From contig NZ_JACHFL010000002.1 of assembly GCF_014201875.1 (NCBI RefSeq), positions 248,001 to 312,000 on the forward strand: a stretch of 64,000 nucleotides of DNA, given 5' to 3'. Under the pieces are notes generated by a model. It did no database searches and was not told the DNA's origin. It was given only the letters and a program-made list of their open reading frames with translations. Below, piece after piece: positions 22,772-31,281 of the stretch (position 1 is its first letter; each line of letters begins with the position of its first letter). Both the position numbers and the translations under genes were made by a program. Origin of the DNA: Deinococcus humi. GTDB lineage: Bacteria > Deinococcota > Deinococci > Deinococcales > Deinococcaceae.

Positions 22772-25150
22772 ATGGCGCGACGGGGATCAGTTGGACATGC
22801 TATGGCCGGAATAGGGCGGGGACTGCTGTGGACCTTGCTGCTTGTGCTGGCGGCAGTACTGGGCGTGGTGGTGTGGGCCAGGGCGACCTCAGCGCCGCAG
22901 GTGAGCGGGGACGTGACGCTGGGTGGCCTGAGCGGCCCCGTGACCGTGACCCGCGATGCGTGGGGTGTGCCGCACATCCGCGCGCAATCCGACGAGGACG
23001 CCGTGTACGCTCTGGGCTACGTCCACTGGCAGGACCGCGCCTGGCAGATGGATTTCCAGCGCCGCGTGGTGGCGGGCCGCCTGTCCGAGGTGCTGGGCGA
23101 ACCCGCGCTGGCGCAGGACCGGTTTCTGCGGACCTGGGGGTTTCAGCAGGCGGCCGAATCGGTGCTGCCCGCCCTCTCCGAGCGCTCGCGCAGTCTGGTG
23201 AGGGCGTACACGGCGGGGGTGAACGCGGCTATGGGGCAGGGCAAGGTGGCCCCCGAATTCCGCATCCTGGGGTACACGCCTGAAGCCTGGAAAGAGGTGG
23301 ACAGCGTGTCCTGGAGCAAGCTGATGGCCTACGATCTGGGCGGCAACATGGAAGACGAGGTGCTCAACACCCGCGTCACGCAGCGCCTGGGCCAGCAGGG
23401 GCTGGACGAGGTGACGGCCCCCTACCCGGCAGACGGCCCCACCATCCTCAGTGGCGATGAACTGGCAAAGACGGGCGTCAGGCCCGCAGGTGGCCTGGAC
23501 ACCGCAAGCCTCTCCACATCAGCCCTGGGCGCGCTGCAAGCGCACCTGAACGCTGCGCGCGAACTGGGCCTGCAGGCGGTGCCCGGCAAGGGCAGCAACG
23601 ACTGGGTGATCGGCGGAAGCCGCACCGCCAGCGGCAAGCCGATCCTGGCCGACGATCCCCATCTGGCGCTGACCAGCCCGATGCTGTGGTATCTGGCCGA
23701 CATCCAGGGGCCAACCTTGAAGGCCATCGGGGCCAGCATTCCGGGCCTGCCGGCCATCGTGATCGGGCGCAACGAGCGCGTGGCCTGGGGCGTGACCAAC
23801 ACCAACCCCGATGTGCAGGACCTGTATATCGAACCCGCCGACGCCTCGTTCACCCAGCGGCAGGAGACCATCAAGGTCAAGGGTGGAGCGGACGTGACCC
23901 TGACCGTGCGCGAGAGCAGGCACGGCCCGGTGGTCAGCGATGCGGGCGCCGCCGACGTGGGGCCGCGTGTGGCCCTCAAATGGACGGCCCTGCAACCCGG
24001 CGACACGACGATGGACGCCTTTATGGGCCTGAACTACGCGCGCAACTGGGACGACTTCAAGACGGCGCTGTCCCAATACGTCGCCCCCAGCCAGAACTTC
24101 GTCTACGCCGATGTGGACGGCAACACCGGTTACTACGCGCCGGGCAGGGTACCGCTGCGGAACGGCTGGGACGGCAGCCTTCCGGTCAGCGGTGACGGCA
24201 GCCGCGAGTGGACGGGCTACATTCCTTTTGAGGGCCTGCCGCACACCTACAACCCCGCCGATGGGCTGGTGGTCACGGCCAACAACAAGGTCGTGCCGGA
24301 CAGCTACGCCTACAACCTGGGCAACAGCCGCAACTGGGCCGAGCCGTACCGTGCCGAACGCATCACCCAGCTGCTGACCGCCCGGCCCGACGGCCTGACT
24401 GTGCAGGACGTGAAGGCCGTGCAGCTAGACACCGTCAGCCTGGTGTGGCGGGACCTGAAGGAAGAACTGCTCGCCACCCAGCCCGACGGCGATCTCAGCC
24501 GCCAGGCGCTGGAGCTGCTGCGCGGCTGGGACGGCGACGAACGCGCTGACGCCGTGGCTCCCAGCATCTTCGAGGCGTGGCTGATGCAACTGCAGAAGAT
24601 GGCGCAGGACGAGCTGGGCAACAGCACCACCCTCAACAGCCTGAGTGTGCTGAGGCAGCTTCAGGCCGATAGTGAACTGTGCCGCAACGCGGCCGCCCAG
24701 GTTCAGAACTGCGCCGCCGAACTGAGCGCCAGCCTGGGGCGAGCGGTGGATGACCTGAGTGCCCGTCTGGGAAGCGATCCCTCGGCCTGGACCTACGGCA
24801 AACTGCACCACGTCGCCAGCAACCACCGCGCCTTCGGGAACGTGGGGGCGCTGGCCTGGCTGTTCAACCACGGTGCGCCCACGGGCGGAGGCACCAACAC
24901 CGTGAACGTCGCGCGCCCTGAGCAGGGCACCTTCAACCAGACCCACGGCCCCAGCTACCGCCAGATCATCGACCTGAGTGACCTGAACAACAGCGTGTTC
25001 ATCGGCAGCCTGGGCCAGGGAGGCAATCCGCTGGGCAACCACGTCAGCGACCAGCAGTCGATGTGGACCGAAGGCGAGTATCTGCCCATGAGTACGGACG
25101 CGGCAGACTGGGGCAAAGTGAAAACGCTGACACTGACGCCAGGCAAGTAG
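22772..25150 (+). CDS. Penicillin acylase family protein (Ntn hydrolase)
   Basis: 792 aa. An N-terminal hydrophobic segment (about 16-37) directs it across the membrane. The alpha-chain signature TRDAWGVPHIRAQSDEDAVY and GYVHWQDRAWQMDF lead to the autoprocessing site: Ser275 in GKGSNDWVIGG would become the N-terminal nucleophile of the beta chain. AWGVTNTNPDVQDLYIE and NFVYADVDGNTGYYAPG are further family blocks. Known members cleave acyl side chains from beta-lactams or acyl-homoserine lactones; the natural substrate here is unknown. The start has a strong ribosome site (GGGGAGGATCA) at 22761-22771. Confidence 0.92.
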   Translation: MARRGSVGHAMAGIGRGLLWTLLLVLAAVLGVVVWARATSAPQVSGDVTLGGLSGPVTVTRDAWGVPHIRAQSDEDAVYALGYVHWQDRAWQMDFQRRVVAGRLSEVLGEPALAQDRFLRTWGFQQAAESVLPALSERSRSLVRAYTAGVNAAMGQGKVAPEFRILGYTPEAWKEVDSVSWSKLMAYDLGGNMEDEVLNTRVTQRLGQQGLDEVTAPYPADGPTILSGDELAKTGVRPAGGLDTASLSTSALGALQAHLNAARELGLQAVPGKGSNDWVIGGSRTASGKPILADDPHLALTSPMLWYLADIQGPTLKAIGASIPGLPAIVIGRNERVAWGVTNTNPDVQDLYIEPADASFTQRQETIKVKGGADVTLTVRESRHGPVVSDAGAADVGPRVALKWTALQPGDTTMDAFMGLNYARNWDDFKTALSQYVAPSQNFVYADVDGNTGYYAPGRVPLRNGWDGSLPVSGDGSREWTGYIPFEGLPHTYNPADGLVVTANNKVVPDSYAYNLGNSRNWAEPYRAERITQLLTARPDGLTVQDVKAVQLDTVSLVWRDLKEELLATQPDGDLSRQALELLRGWDGDERADAVAPSIFEAWLMQLQKMAQDELGNSTTLNSLSVLRQLQADSELCRNAAAQVQNCAAELSASLGRAVDDLSARLGSDPSAWTYGKLHHVASNHRAFGNVGALAWLFNHGAPTGGGTNTVNVARPEQGTFNQTHGPSYRQIIDLSDLNNSVFIGSLGQGGNPLGNHVSDQQSMWTEGEYLPMSTDAADWGKVKTLTLTPGK

Positions 25151-25234
25151 GGCAAAGGCGCCGGGTGCGCGCTGCCAACAAAGGCGAAACGTTCCCTTAG
25201 ACTTTTGGCCGTTTGGCCCCTTAGACTTCCTGAC

Positions 25235-25834
25235 ATGCCTGAATTTGACCGCGTGCGCGAAGCCTTGCGCGCCAGCATGAGCGCCTGGGCCACCCTGGAA
25301 GTACGGGGTGACCAGGCGCGCGTGATTCCCGCTCCCGATCCCGATCAACTGGCCGTGCATCTGGAGGCCGCCGATCCGCACTGGGCTCTGACCTGGGCCT
25401 GCGACAGCGTGCAGCCCCCGGTGGTCCGCGCCCGATTGACCCTGCTGGGTGTGACCCGCGAGGGCCTGTCCGGCGGCCATACCCTGACCGACGCCAAATG
25501 GGCCGCTCTGGCCGACGCAGCGCGCACCTTTGGCGTGGCCCCCGCCGGGGAAATCCCCTGGGTGGAGTACGACGCCGAGGACGGCCCCAACACCACCGAT
25601 CTGGACGAGGTGACGCCATTGCCAGGGCCACCGTCCCCCGCGCCGCTGCCCCCGGAGCCGCCGCGCGATCCGCAGATGGAAAAGGCCCGCAACCACATCG
25701 ACGATCTGCTCGATCAGCTCAAGGCCGCAGGGCGGGGGGGAGACGCCGCCCGCATCCTGATGCGCGGCTACGGCGAGACACTTGAGGAAAGCCGCGCGAT
25801 CTACAAGGAATTGCACGCCATCCTGAAAAGCTGA
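25235..25834 (+). CDS. Uncharacterised protein with possible Rad52/DdrA-like domain
   Basis: 199 aa. I do not recognise it with certainty. The order of elements recalls the Rad52/DdrA single-strand annealing fold: short N-terminal helices (FDRVREALRASMSAW), a strand and helix (ARVIPAPDPDQLAVHLEAA), HWALTWACDSV, then VVRARLTLLGVTREGLS followed by TDAKWAALADAARTFGV, which parallels the R-x-D/E...K-x-A-x-SDALKRAA-x-x-FG block of those proteins, and PWVEYDAEDG. A Pro-rich linker (about 125-145) leads to a C-terminal helical segment (HIDDLLDQLKAAGRGGDAAR). DdrA helps protect DNA ends after irradiation; this assignment is an inference from pattern only. The -10 box TAGACT (25222-25227) lies seven bases before the ATG. 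Confidence 0.4.
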   Translation: MPEFDRVREALRASMSAWATLEVRGDQARVIPAPDPDQLAVHLEAADPHWALTWACDSVQPPVVRARLTLLGVTREGLSGGHTLTDAKWAALADAARTFGVAPAGEIPWVEYDAEDGPNTTDLDEVTPLPGPPSPAPLPPEPPRDPQMEKARNHIDDLLDQLKAAGRGGDAARILMRGYGETLEESRAIYKELHAILKS

Positions 25835-25870
25835 GTATTGCCCTGCCGGGGAGAACCTAGAGCACCGGGA

Positions 25871-25899
25871 GGCCCCTCAACCAGTCTGGTCGAGAGGCC
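25871..25899 (-). terminator. Hairpin between convergent genes (fits sppA transcript)
   Basis: A 14-base arm (25871-25884) pairs with 25886-25899. The two mismatched positions become G-U pairs only in the minus-strand RNA, so it suits the sppA transcript. No T-run follows. Confidence 0.5.
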
Positions 25900-25926
25900 C
25901 CCTTCGTCAGGATCGGGTGTCTGCCC

Positions 25927-27537
25927 TCAGCGCACCTTCACTTCCTGATCAAACCACGTCAGCACCCGCTCGCGGCCAAACGGCCAGACGCCCACCTGCG
26001 CGGCGCGGCCTGCCTCCTGCATGAATTCGGGGAGGGGGCCGGTGTTTTTCGGGGTGGACGTGTACACCGGCGCGTCGTAGGGCAGCCCGGCCAGTTCGCA
26101 GGCCCGCTCGATGCCCGTTCGCAGGTCGCCCAGTTCATCGACCAGACCGCGTTCCAGGCCGTCCCTGCCACTCCAGATGCGCCCGCGCCCCAGCTCGTTG
26201 ACCTGTTCCTTGCTCATCTTGCGGCCCTGGGCGACGCGCGTGGTGAAGCGGTCATACACTTCCAGGATGCTGCGCTCGACGTGCTGGCGCTCGTCGTCGC
26301 TGTAGGGTCGGCTGGAGCTGTACATCAGGGCACTGTCCCGGCCCACCCGCTCGGGATTGAGGCCCTGGCGGGCGTTGAATTCCCGCAGGATCGGTTTGCC
26401 GCTCACCACGCCGATGCTCCCGGTCAGGGTGTAGGGCGAGGCGATGATGTGTCTGGCGTGCGTGGCAACGTAATACCCGCCGCTGGCTGCGTACTCGCCC
26501 ATGACCACCACCACGGGCTTTTCACTGGTGGACACCTCGCGCCACATCAGATCCGAGGCCAGCGCTGAGCCGCCGCCGCTGTTGACGTACAGCACGATCG
26601 CGCGGGTGTCCTTGTCCTCCCTGGCCCGCTTGAGCGCCGCCACGACGGTATCGGACCCGGCCATCGGGCCGCCGAGCAGCGGCAGGGGCAGCGGGTTGTT
26701 GCGGCTCTTGCCGGTCACGATGGTCCCGATAACGGGAACCACGGCCACCTTGCCCCCTTTCGGATTACCGAACTTGCGTGGCATCAGCAGATCGATCACG
26801 GCAGCCAGCGGACGGGTGCCGGGGCCGACGAGTTCGTCCTCGTAGGCGACTCTGGTAATCAGGCCGGCCTCCAGCGCTCCCTGCGCGCTGGTCAGATCGC
26901 CGGCCAGCCAGGCGGCGGCCACCTCCCGCTCCACGCCGCGCGCCGTGGCCAGATCGTCGGCCCAGGCGGCTTCCAGTCCGTCAATGTAGGCCTGAAGCTG
27001 CTCGCGGTTGGCGTCATCCATGTGGTCCTGCGAGAAGCGGGTCAGCGCAGCCTTGTATTCGCGGATGCGCAGGTTCTCGAACTCGATTCCGTGCTTTTTC
27101 AGGAATTCGCCCAGGTAGGTCTGCTCCAGCCCGAAACCACCGAGCAGGACGTCCGCCGATTCGGGGGCGGCGATCTCCTTGGCGCCGCTGGCGGCGATCA
27201 GCGCCGTCATGGTCAGTTGCGGCAGGTACGCGATCACCCGCTTGTGCTGCGACAGGCGGCCCAGCATGCCCCGGATGGCGTGCGCGGCAGCGGGGGAGGC
27301 CGTGAACTCCGAGATCTTGACCAGCACGCCGTGCAGCCATTCGGCGTCGCTCAGCTTCTGAATGCGGGCTTCTAAGGCCTCCAGCGTTTCGGTGCGGTTC
27401 AGCAGCGCCGCAATCGGGTTGCTGGGATTGCGTTCCGGGTACGGGCCGGTTACGTCCAGCACGATCCAGGTGGGGTGGGTCACGCCGCTGGGCAAGTCGG
27501 AAGCCTTGTTCAGAAAGGGAATATTGAGGGGGGCCAT
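25927..27537 (-). CDS. sppA: Signal peptide peptidase A-type S49 protease
   Basis: 536 aa, double-length S49 family protein in which both halves form the active site. The N-terminal half carries the general-base Lys162 (REYKAALTRFSQ); the C-terminal half carries the nucleophile Ser352 in GEYAASGGYYVAT, followed by SPYTLTGSIGVVSGKP. No signal peptide or TM helix is obvious at the N-terminus, unlike E. coli SppA, so it may be peripheral or cytoplasmic. The -10 box TAGTTT (27544-27549) lies six bases before the ATG. Confidence 0.9.
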   Translation of the reverse strand: MAPLNIPFLNKASDLPSGVTHPTWIVLDVTGPYPERNPSNPIAALLNRTETLEALEARIQKLSDAEWLHGVLVKISEFTASPAAAHAIRGMLGRLSQHKRVIAYLPQLTMTALIAASGAKEIAAPESADVLLGGFGLEQTYLGEFLKKHGIEFENLRIREYKAALTRFSQDHMDDANREQLQAYIDGLEAAWADDLATARGVEREVAAAWLAGDLTSAQGALEAGLITRVAYEDELVGPGTRPLAAVIDLLMPRKFGNPKGGKVAVVPVIGTIVTGKSRNNPLPLPLLGGPMAGSDTVVAALKRAREDKDTRAIVLYVNSGGGSALASDLMWREVSTSEKPVVVVMGEYAASGGYYVATHARHIIASPYTLTGSIGVVSGKPILREFNARQGLNPERVGRDSALMYSSSRPYSDDERQHVERSILEVYDRFTTRVAQGRKMSKEQVNELGRGRIWSGRDGLERGLVDELGDLRTGIERACELAGLPYDAPVYTSTPKNTGPLPEFMQEAGRAAQVGVWPFGRERVLTWFDQEVKVR

Positions 27538-27623
27538 ACCCGTAAACTACGCTCTTCACGGTGAGAGGGTTCCCGTCAGGAGATTACCAGTCTTGATTGA
27601 CGCTCAATCTGGTTAGGCAGGCC

Positions 27624-27649
27624 AAAAAAAGCCTGCCGCGCGGGCAGGC
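27624..27649 (-). terminator. Intrinsic terminator after the cytochrome c gene
   Basis: On the minus strand GCCTGCC, a short loop and GGCAGGC are followed by TTTTTTT. It lies 20 bases past the cytochrome stop codon. Confidence 0.88.
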
Positions 27650-27668
27650 CGGAAGGGGAGGGAACGGT

Positions 27669-28385
27669 TCAGAAGGTCTTGACGTAAGCGTAGATATTGG
27701 CGATGTCCGCGTCGGTGAGCTGGCTGTCGGAGAAGCGGGGCATGATGTTGTTCAGCTCCTCGCCGTTGGGCAGCTTGCCCTCACGCAACACGGTGTGGAA
27801 CTGCTGTTGTGTCCAGGACTTGGGACCGTCGGCCAGTTTCAGGTTCGCGCCGACGCCGCCGCCACCGTCCGCGCCGTGGCAGCCCGCGCAGTTGCTCGCG
27901 TACAGTTCCTCGCCCGTCGAGGAATCCCCCTGGATTTCGGCGGCCACGGCCGTCGCGGCGGGAGGATTGCCGGTGGCCGACTGCTCGTTGCTGCGGGTGT
28001 CGGGATCGGTGGGGGTGCCAGCCTGGGCCTGCTCTGCGTTCTGAGTGGGCGCACCTTCGCCGCCCAGCTGCCCACCGGGACGGGCCACCGCTCCATTGGG
28101 GCCGCTGGTGGTGCCGCCCGCCTCGTCTGGCTTCACGTCGCCCAGCGCGCCGGGTGCGCCGGCCGCGCCCGTGGCGGCGACGTTGGCGCTGGGTGCCTGC
28201 TCGGGTGGCACCTGCGCCGTGGCCGCCTCGCTCGCATCTGCGGCGGCTTCCTGGGTGGTGGTTTGCGCACTGGTTTCGGCAGCCTTTTCCTCGTGCGGGG
28301 TGGTGGCGATCCGGTAGCCGGCAATCGATCCCGCCAGCGTCAGGGCCAGCAGCAGTGTGATGGTGACGGCGAACGTGTTCTTCAT
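27669..28385 (-). CDS. Membrane-anchored mono-haem cytochrome c
   Basis: 238 aa. An N-terminal TM anchor or uncleaved signal (residues 3-24) is followed by a long Ala/Thr/Glu/Gly-rich linker (about 30-145) and a C-terminal class I cytochrome c domain. The haem site is Cys166-Ala-Gly-Cys169-His170 (NCAGCHGADG), with a probable axial Met in NIMPRFSD. Likely carries electrons at the outer face of the cytoplasmic membrane, between quinol-oxidising complexes and a terminal oxidase; the partner is not encoded here. The linker would give reach to a tethered domain. Confidence 0.9.
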   Translation of the reverse strand: MKNTFAVTITLLLALTLAGSIAGYRIATTPHEEKAAETSAQTTTQEAAADASEAATAQVPPEQAPSANVAATGAAGAPGALGDVKPDEAGGTTSGPNGAVARPGGQLGGEGAPTQNAEQAQAGTPTDPDTRSNEQSATGNPPAATAVAAEIQGDSSTGEELYASNCAGCHGADGGGGVGANLKLADGPKSWTQQQFHTVLREGKLPNGEELNNIMPRFSDSQLTDADIANIYAYVKTF

Positions 28386-28502
28386 GGCCCTGAGGTTACC
28401 ACACGGTCAGGGGGCTTTTGACCGCGCTGCACGCGCCGAATCTTGTCCAATCCACAATCCTGGCCGCCCGTTGACCGCACCTTGGCCGCTAGACTGTCCA
28501 GC

Positions 28503-29309
28503 ATGACTTCCTCCTCGCCCCCTCCACTGCGGCTGGCCTCACTGGCGTCCAGCAATTCGGACATCCTGGCAGCGTTGGGGGCCACCGGCTGGGTGGTGGC
28601 CGCCGATTCGCACAGTGACGCGCCAGGACTGTCGGCCGCCATCCGGGTGGGGCCGGACCTGAACATCGATCTGGACGCGGTGGCGCTCTCCCGGCCCGAT
28701 CTGGTGCTTGCCAGCCTGAGCGTGCCGGGCATGGAGCGCGTTGTGGACGGACTGTATGAGCGCGGCCTGCCCACCCTGGTCCTCGATCCGGTCACGGTGG
28801 CCAACACCCTGGACGATATCCGGCTGATCGGGAAAACCATCGGGCTGGAGCAGAGGGGCAAAGAGGTGGCGGCGCAGCTTGGGGCGGATCTTGCCCGTCT
28901 GCGCGCCACGTATGCCCGTCCGCCGCGCGTGCTGGTGGAATGGTGGCCCCGCCCGATCATCGCCGCCACGCGCGAATCGTGGGTAACCCAGCTGCTCTCG
29001 GGGCTGGGCGCGGTCAATGCCCTGGCAACGCGCCCCGGACGCAGCTCGCCGTTGACGCTGAACGAGGTGCGTGACGCAGCGCCGGACCTGATCGTGTGTT
29101 CGTGGTGTGGCGCGAAAAAGCTGCGGCCAGAGGTAATTGAGGCGCGTGGACTGGGCGTTCCGGTGATCGCGGTGGCCGAGAGCGGTCTGGGCCGCCCCGG
29201 TCCCCGCCTGCTGGAGGGGGCACGGCAGATCGCGGCGGCGCTGGAAGGATTGGACCTGACTCAAACCCGGTTGTGTGGCGCAGGCACAGCCGCCAGTCAG
29301 ATCGCCTAA
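28503..29309 (+). CDS. BtuF/FepB-like helical-backbone metal-receptor protein, no signal peptide
   Basis: 268 aa. The sequence RLASLASSNSDILAALGATGWVV..., GPDLNIDLDAVALSRPDLVLAS, GLPTLVLDP and LGAVNAL follow the pattern of cobalamin/siderophore-binding proteins (PF01497). There is no signal peptide or lipobox: the start is a leaderless-type ATG seven bases after TAGACT (28490-28495), and the protein begins almost directly at the first strand. Cys199 and Cys202 form a CSWC pair unusual for the family. No ABC permease or ATPase is nearby. It may bind a corrinoid or metal complex in the cytoplasm, which is speculation. Confidence 0.75.
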   Translation: MTSSSPPPLRLASLASSNSDILAALGATGWVVAADSHSDAPGLSAAIRVGPDLNIDLDAVALSRPDLVLASLSVPGMERVVDGLYERGLPTLVLDPVTVANTLDDIRLIGKTIGLEQRGKEVAAQLGADLARLRATYARPPRVLVEWWPRPIIAATRESWVTQLLSGLGAVNALATRPGRSSPLTLNEVRDAAPDLIVCSWCGAKKLRPEVIEARGLGVPVIAVAESGLGRPGPRLLEGARQIAAALEGLDLTQTRLCGAGTAASQIA

Positions 29310-29890
29310 TCCCAGCCTAGGATCGCCCGCAAGCCGCTCAGGCAGTCGGCGCGGTAGGCGTCCAGATCGGGGGTGGCGTCGGCCAGAAAGCGCACGCTCA
29401 GCCCCTCCACCAAGGCCCGCAGCTGCCGCGCCCGCGTCTGCGCGCCGTCCTCGCCGGCCAGCCGCGCCAGTTCCAGGTCCAGTTCCAGCGTCTGCCGCAA
29501 GAAATCACGCTGCACCGCCATCAGGGCCGGGTCACGCGTGGCCGCCGCCAGGAAATCCAGCGACACGGTGTAAAAGCGCCGGGTGTTCTGGACACCGTAG
29601 AACTGATTTTCTACAAAGGCGCGCAGTTTGGCGTCCGGGGTGTCGGCCAGACGCAGGGCGCGGCGCGTTGCGACCGTGATCGTGCGCGTAAAACGGCGCA
29701 TCACCGCCGAGAGCAGGCCCGCCCGGCTGCCGAAGTGGTAGACCAGCGTGCCCCGGCTGACTCCGGCATGTTCGGCGATATTCGCCAGCGTCACCCCGGC
29801 ATAGCCGCGCTCGTACAGCGCCAGATACGCTGCCTGCTCCAGCGCCGAGCGCCGGGCGCGGTCCTGAATAGGGTTGACGGTACGGGCCAT
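29306..29890 (-). CDS. TetR family transcriptional regulator (BetI-like)
   Basis: 194 aa. The N-terminal helix-turn-helix is clear (VTLANIAEHAGVSRGTLVYHFGSRAGLL, about residues 30-57), followed by an all-helical ligand domain. Divergent from the DoxX gene, which it probably controls. I place the start at the ATG 29890 with GGGAGG just upstream; an earlier in-frame start at 29929 is possible. Its stop overlaps that of the preceding plus-strand gene. Confidence 0.85.
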   Translation of the reverse strand: MARTVNPIQDRARRSALEQAAYLALYERGYAGVTLANIAEHAGVSRGTLVYHFGSRAGLLSAVMRRFTRTITVATRRALRLADTPDAKLRAFVENQFYGVQNTRRFYTVSLDFLAAATRDPALMAVQRDFLRQTLELDLELARLAGEDGAQTRARQLRALVEGLSVRFLADATPDLDAYRADCLSGLRAILGWD

Positions 29891-29944
29891 AGGACCTCCC
29901 AGCATCGTGTCTGGGGCAGGGGGAGTCAACTGCGCCGTTTTCTG

Positions 29945-29962
29945 GTAATGCCGCCGTAATGC
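29945..29962. promoter_or_regulatory. Direct repeat GTAATGC in the TetR/DoxX divergent region
   Basis: GTAATGC occurs at 29945-29951 and 29956-29962, one helical turn apart, 55 bases upstream of the regulator start and about 70 upstream of the DoxX start. It is a candidate regulator site, but TetR proteins usually prefer inverted repeats. Confidence 0.25.
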
Positions 29963-30028
29963 GTCGGGAAGAGGCTATGGATACAGGAGGGGGCAACGAC
30001 AAACCCCTCCCTGCCCAGGAGGCCCACC

Positions 30029-30634
30029 ATGACCACCCTTCCGTACACGCCCACTCCCGCCACCCTGAAGGAACCCGCCATCTCGCGCATGCTGTTCGCC
30101 GATCCACGACTAGCCCCGCTGTGGCTGCTGTTGCGCCTGTACGTGGGTTACGAATGGCTCAGCGCGGGGTGGGGCAAGGTCACCAACCCCGCTGGAGTGT
30201 GGGTCGGCGAGAAAGCCGGGGTGGCCGTCAGTGGTTTTCTGAATGGCGCGCTGGCTAAGACCGGCGGCGATCACCCGGATGTCGCGGGCTGGTACGCGTG
30301 GTTTGTGCAGCATGTGGCCCTGCCCAATGCCGCTGCCTTCTCGTACATGGTGGCCTACGGCGAACTGCTGGTGGGCACCGCGCTGGTTCTGGGCCTGTTC
30401 ACGGGCATCGCGGCCTTTTTCGGCGGCTTCCTGAACGCCAACTTCCTGCTGGCCGGGACAGTCAGCAGCAACCCGCTGCTGTTCATCCTGGCGACATGGC
30501 TGGTGCTGGGCTGGCGCGTGGCCGGATGGTGGGGCCTGGACCGCTGGGTGCTGCCGCGCTTCGGCGTCATGGAACAGCCAGCCCTCCTCCCCGCCGATCC
30601 TGTGAACCGGCGACAGGGTCAGCCCGTCAGGTAG
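30029..30634 (+). CDS. DoxX/DoxD-type membrane protein
   Basis: 201 aa with four hydrophobic helices (about 28-48, 95-115, 118-140, 148-168). Matches the DoxX/TQO small-subunit group through LRLYVGYEWLSAGWGKV, AYGELLVGTALVLGLFTG and GGFLNANFLLAGTVSSNP. Relatives take part in thiosulphate:quinone oxidation or oxidative stress responses; the role here is unknown. A ribosome site (AGGAGG, five bases upstream) is present. Probably repressed by the divergent TetR protein. Confidence 0.82.
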   Translation: MTTLPYTPTPATLKEPAISRMLFADPRLAPLWLLLRLYVGYEWLSAGWGKVTNPAGVWVGEKAGVAVSGFLNGALAKTGGDHPDVAGWYAWFVQHVALPNAAAFSYMVAYGELLVGTALVLGLFTGIAAFFGGFLNANFLLAGTVSSNPLLFILATWLVLGWRVAGWWGLDRWVLPRFGVMEQPALLPADPVNRRQGQPVR

Positions 30635-30650
30635 GGGAGAAATCCCGTCG

Positions 30651-30680
30651 GCGCCCGGACAAAGCCTGTCCGGGTGCTTT
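30651..30680 (+). terminator. Intrinsic terminator after the DoxX gene
   Basis: GCGCCCGGACA (30651-30661) pairs with TGTCCGGGTGC (30667-30677), with one G-U pair, and TTT follows. Confidence 0.7.
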
Positions 30681-30720
30681 CTGTCTGTCCTGGGCGCGGC
30701 AGCCTGCCATACTCATGGAC

Positions 30721-31281
30721 ATGAAGCTGCTGAGCGTCTGCGTCGGCACGCCGCGTGCCGTGCGGAGCAAATCCGGCTGGACGGGCATTCACAAGCAGCC
30801 TGTGGCCGGTGCGGTGTTCATTGGACGGCTGGGGCTGAGTGGCGATCACATCCTGGACACCGAAAACCACGGCGGACCCGATCAGGCCGTCTACATCTAC
30901 ACGCAGCCGGACTATGAGGTCTGGTCAGCCCAGCTTGGACGGTCACTGGAGCCGGGAACGTTTGGGGAAAACCTGCTGTTTTCCGGTCTGGAATCCGCTT
31001 CCATCCGTCTGGGCCAGCGCTTCAGGGTGGGCGGCGCGCTGCTGGAGGCCACCTTCGCCCGCATCCCCTGCGTGACCCTGGCCGAGCGTATGGGCGATCC
31101 GGGCTTCGTGAAGCAATTCCGCGAAGCCCGCAGGCCCGGCCTGTACGCCCGCGTCTTGCAGGAGGGCAAGGTGCGGGCGGGCGATCTATTAACCCTCGTC
31201 GGCAGCGTGGCCGAGAGTGCGCCTACGGTCCTCGACAACTTTGAAGCCTTCTTCGCCGGACAGGCGGAGGCCAGCCGCTAG
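30721..31281 (+). CDS. MOSC domain protein (single domain)
   Basis: 186 aa, one MOSC domain as in molybdenum-cofactor sulphurase C-termini and YiiM. Conserved GDHILDTENHGGPDQAVYIY, FGENLLFSGLESASIRLG and the invariant Cys117 (RIPCVTLAERMG), the likely sulphur-handling or cofactor-contact residue. It is a paralogue of the gene at 42406. The -10 box CATACT (30708-30713) lies seven bases before the ATG at 30721. An ATG at 30715 is almost inside the promoter and is less likely. Confidence 0.87.
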   Translation: MKLLSVCVGTPRAVRSKSGWTGIHKQPVAGAVFIGRLGLSGDHILDTENHGGPDQAVYIYTQPDYEVWSAQLGRSLEPGTFGENLLFSGLESASIRLGQRFRVGGALLEATFARIPCVTLAERMGDPGFVKQFREARRPGLYARVLQEGKVRAGDLLTLVGSVAESAPTVLDNFEAFFAGQAEASR

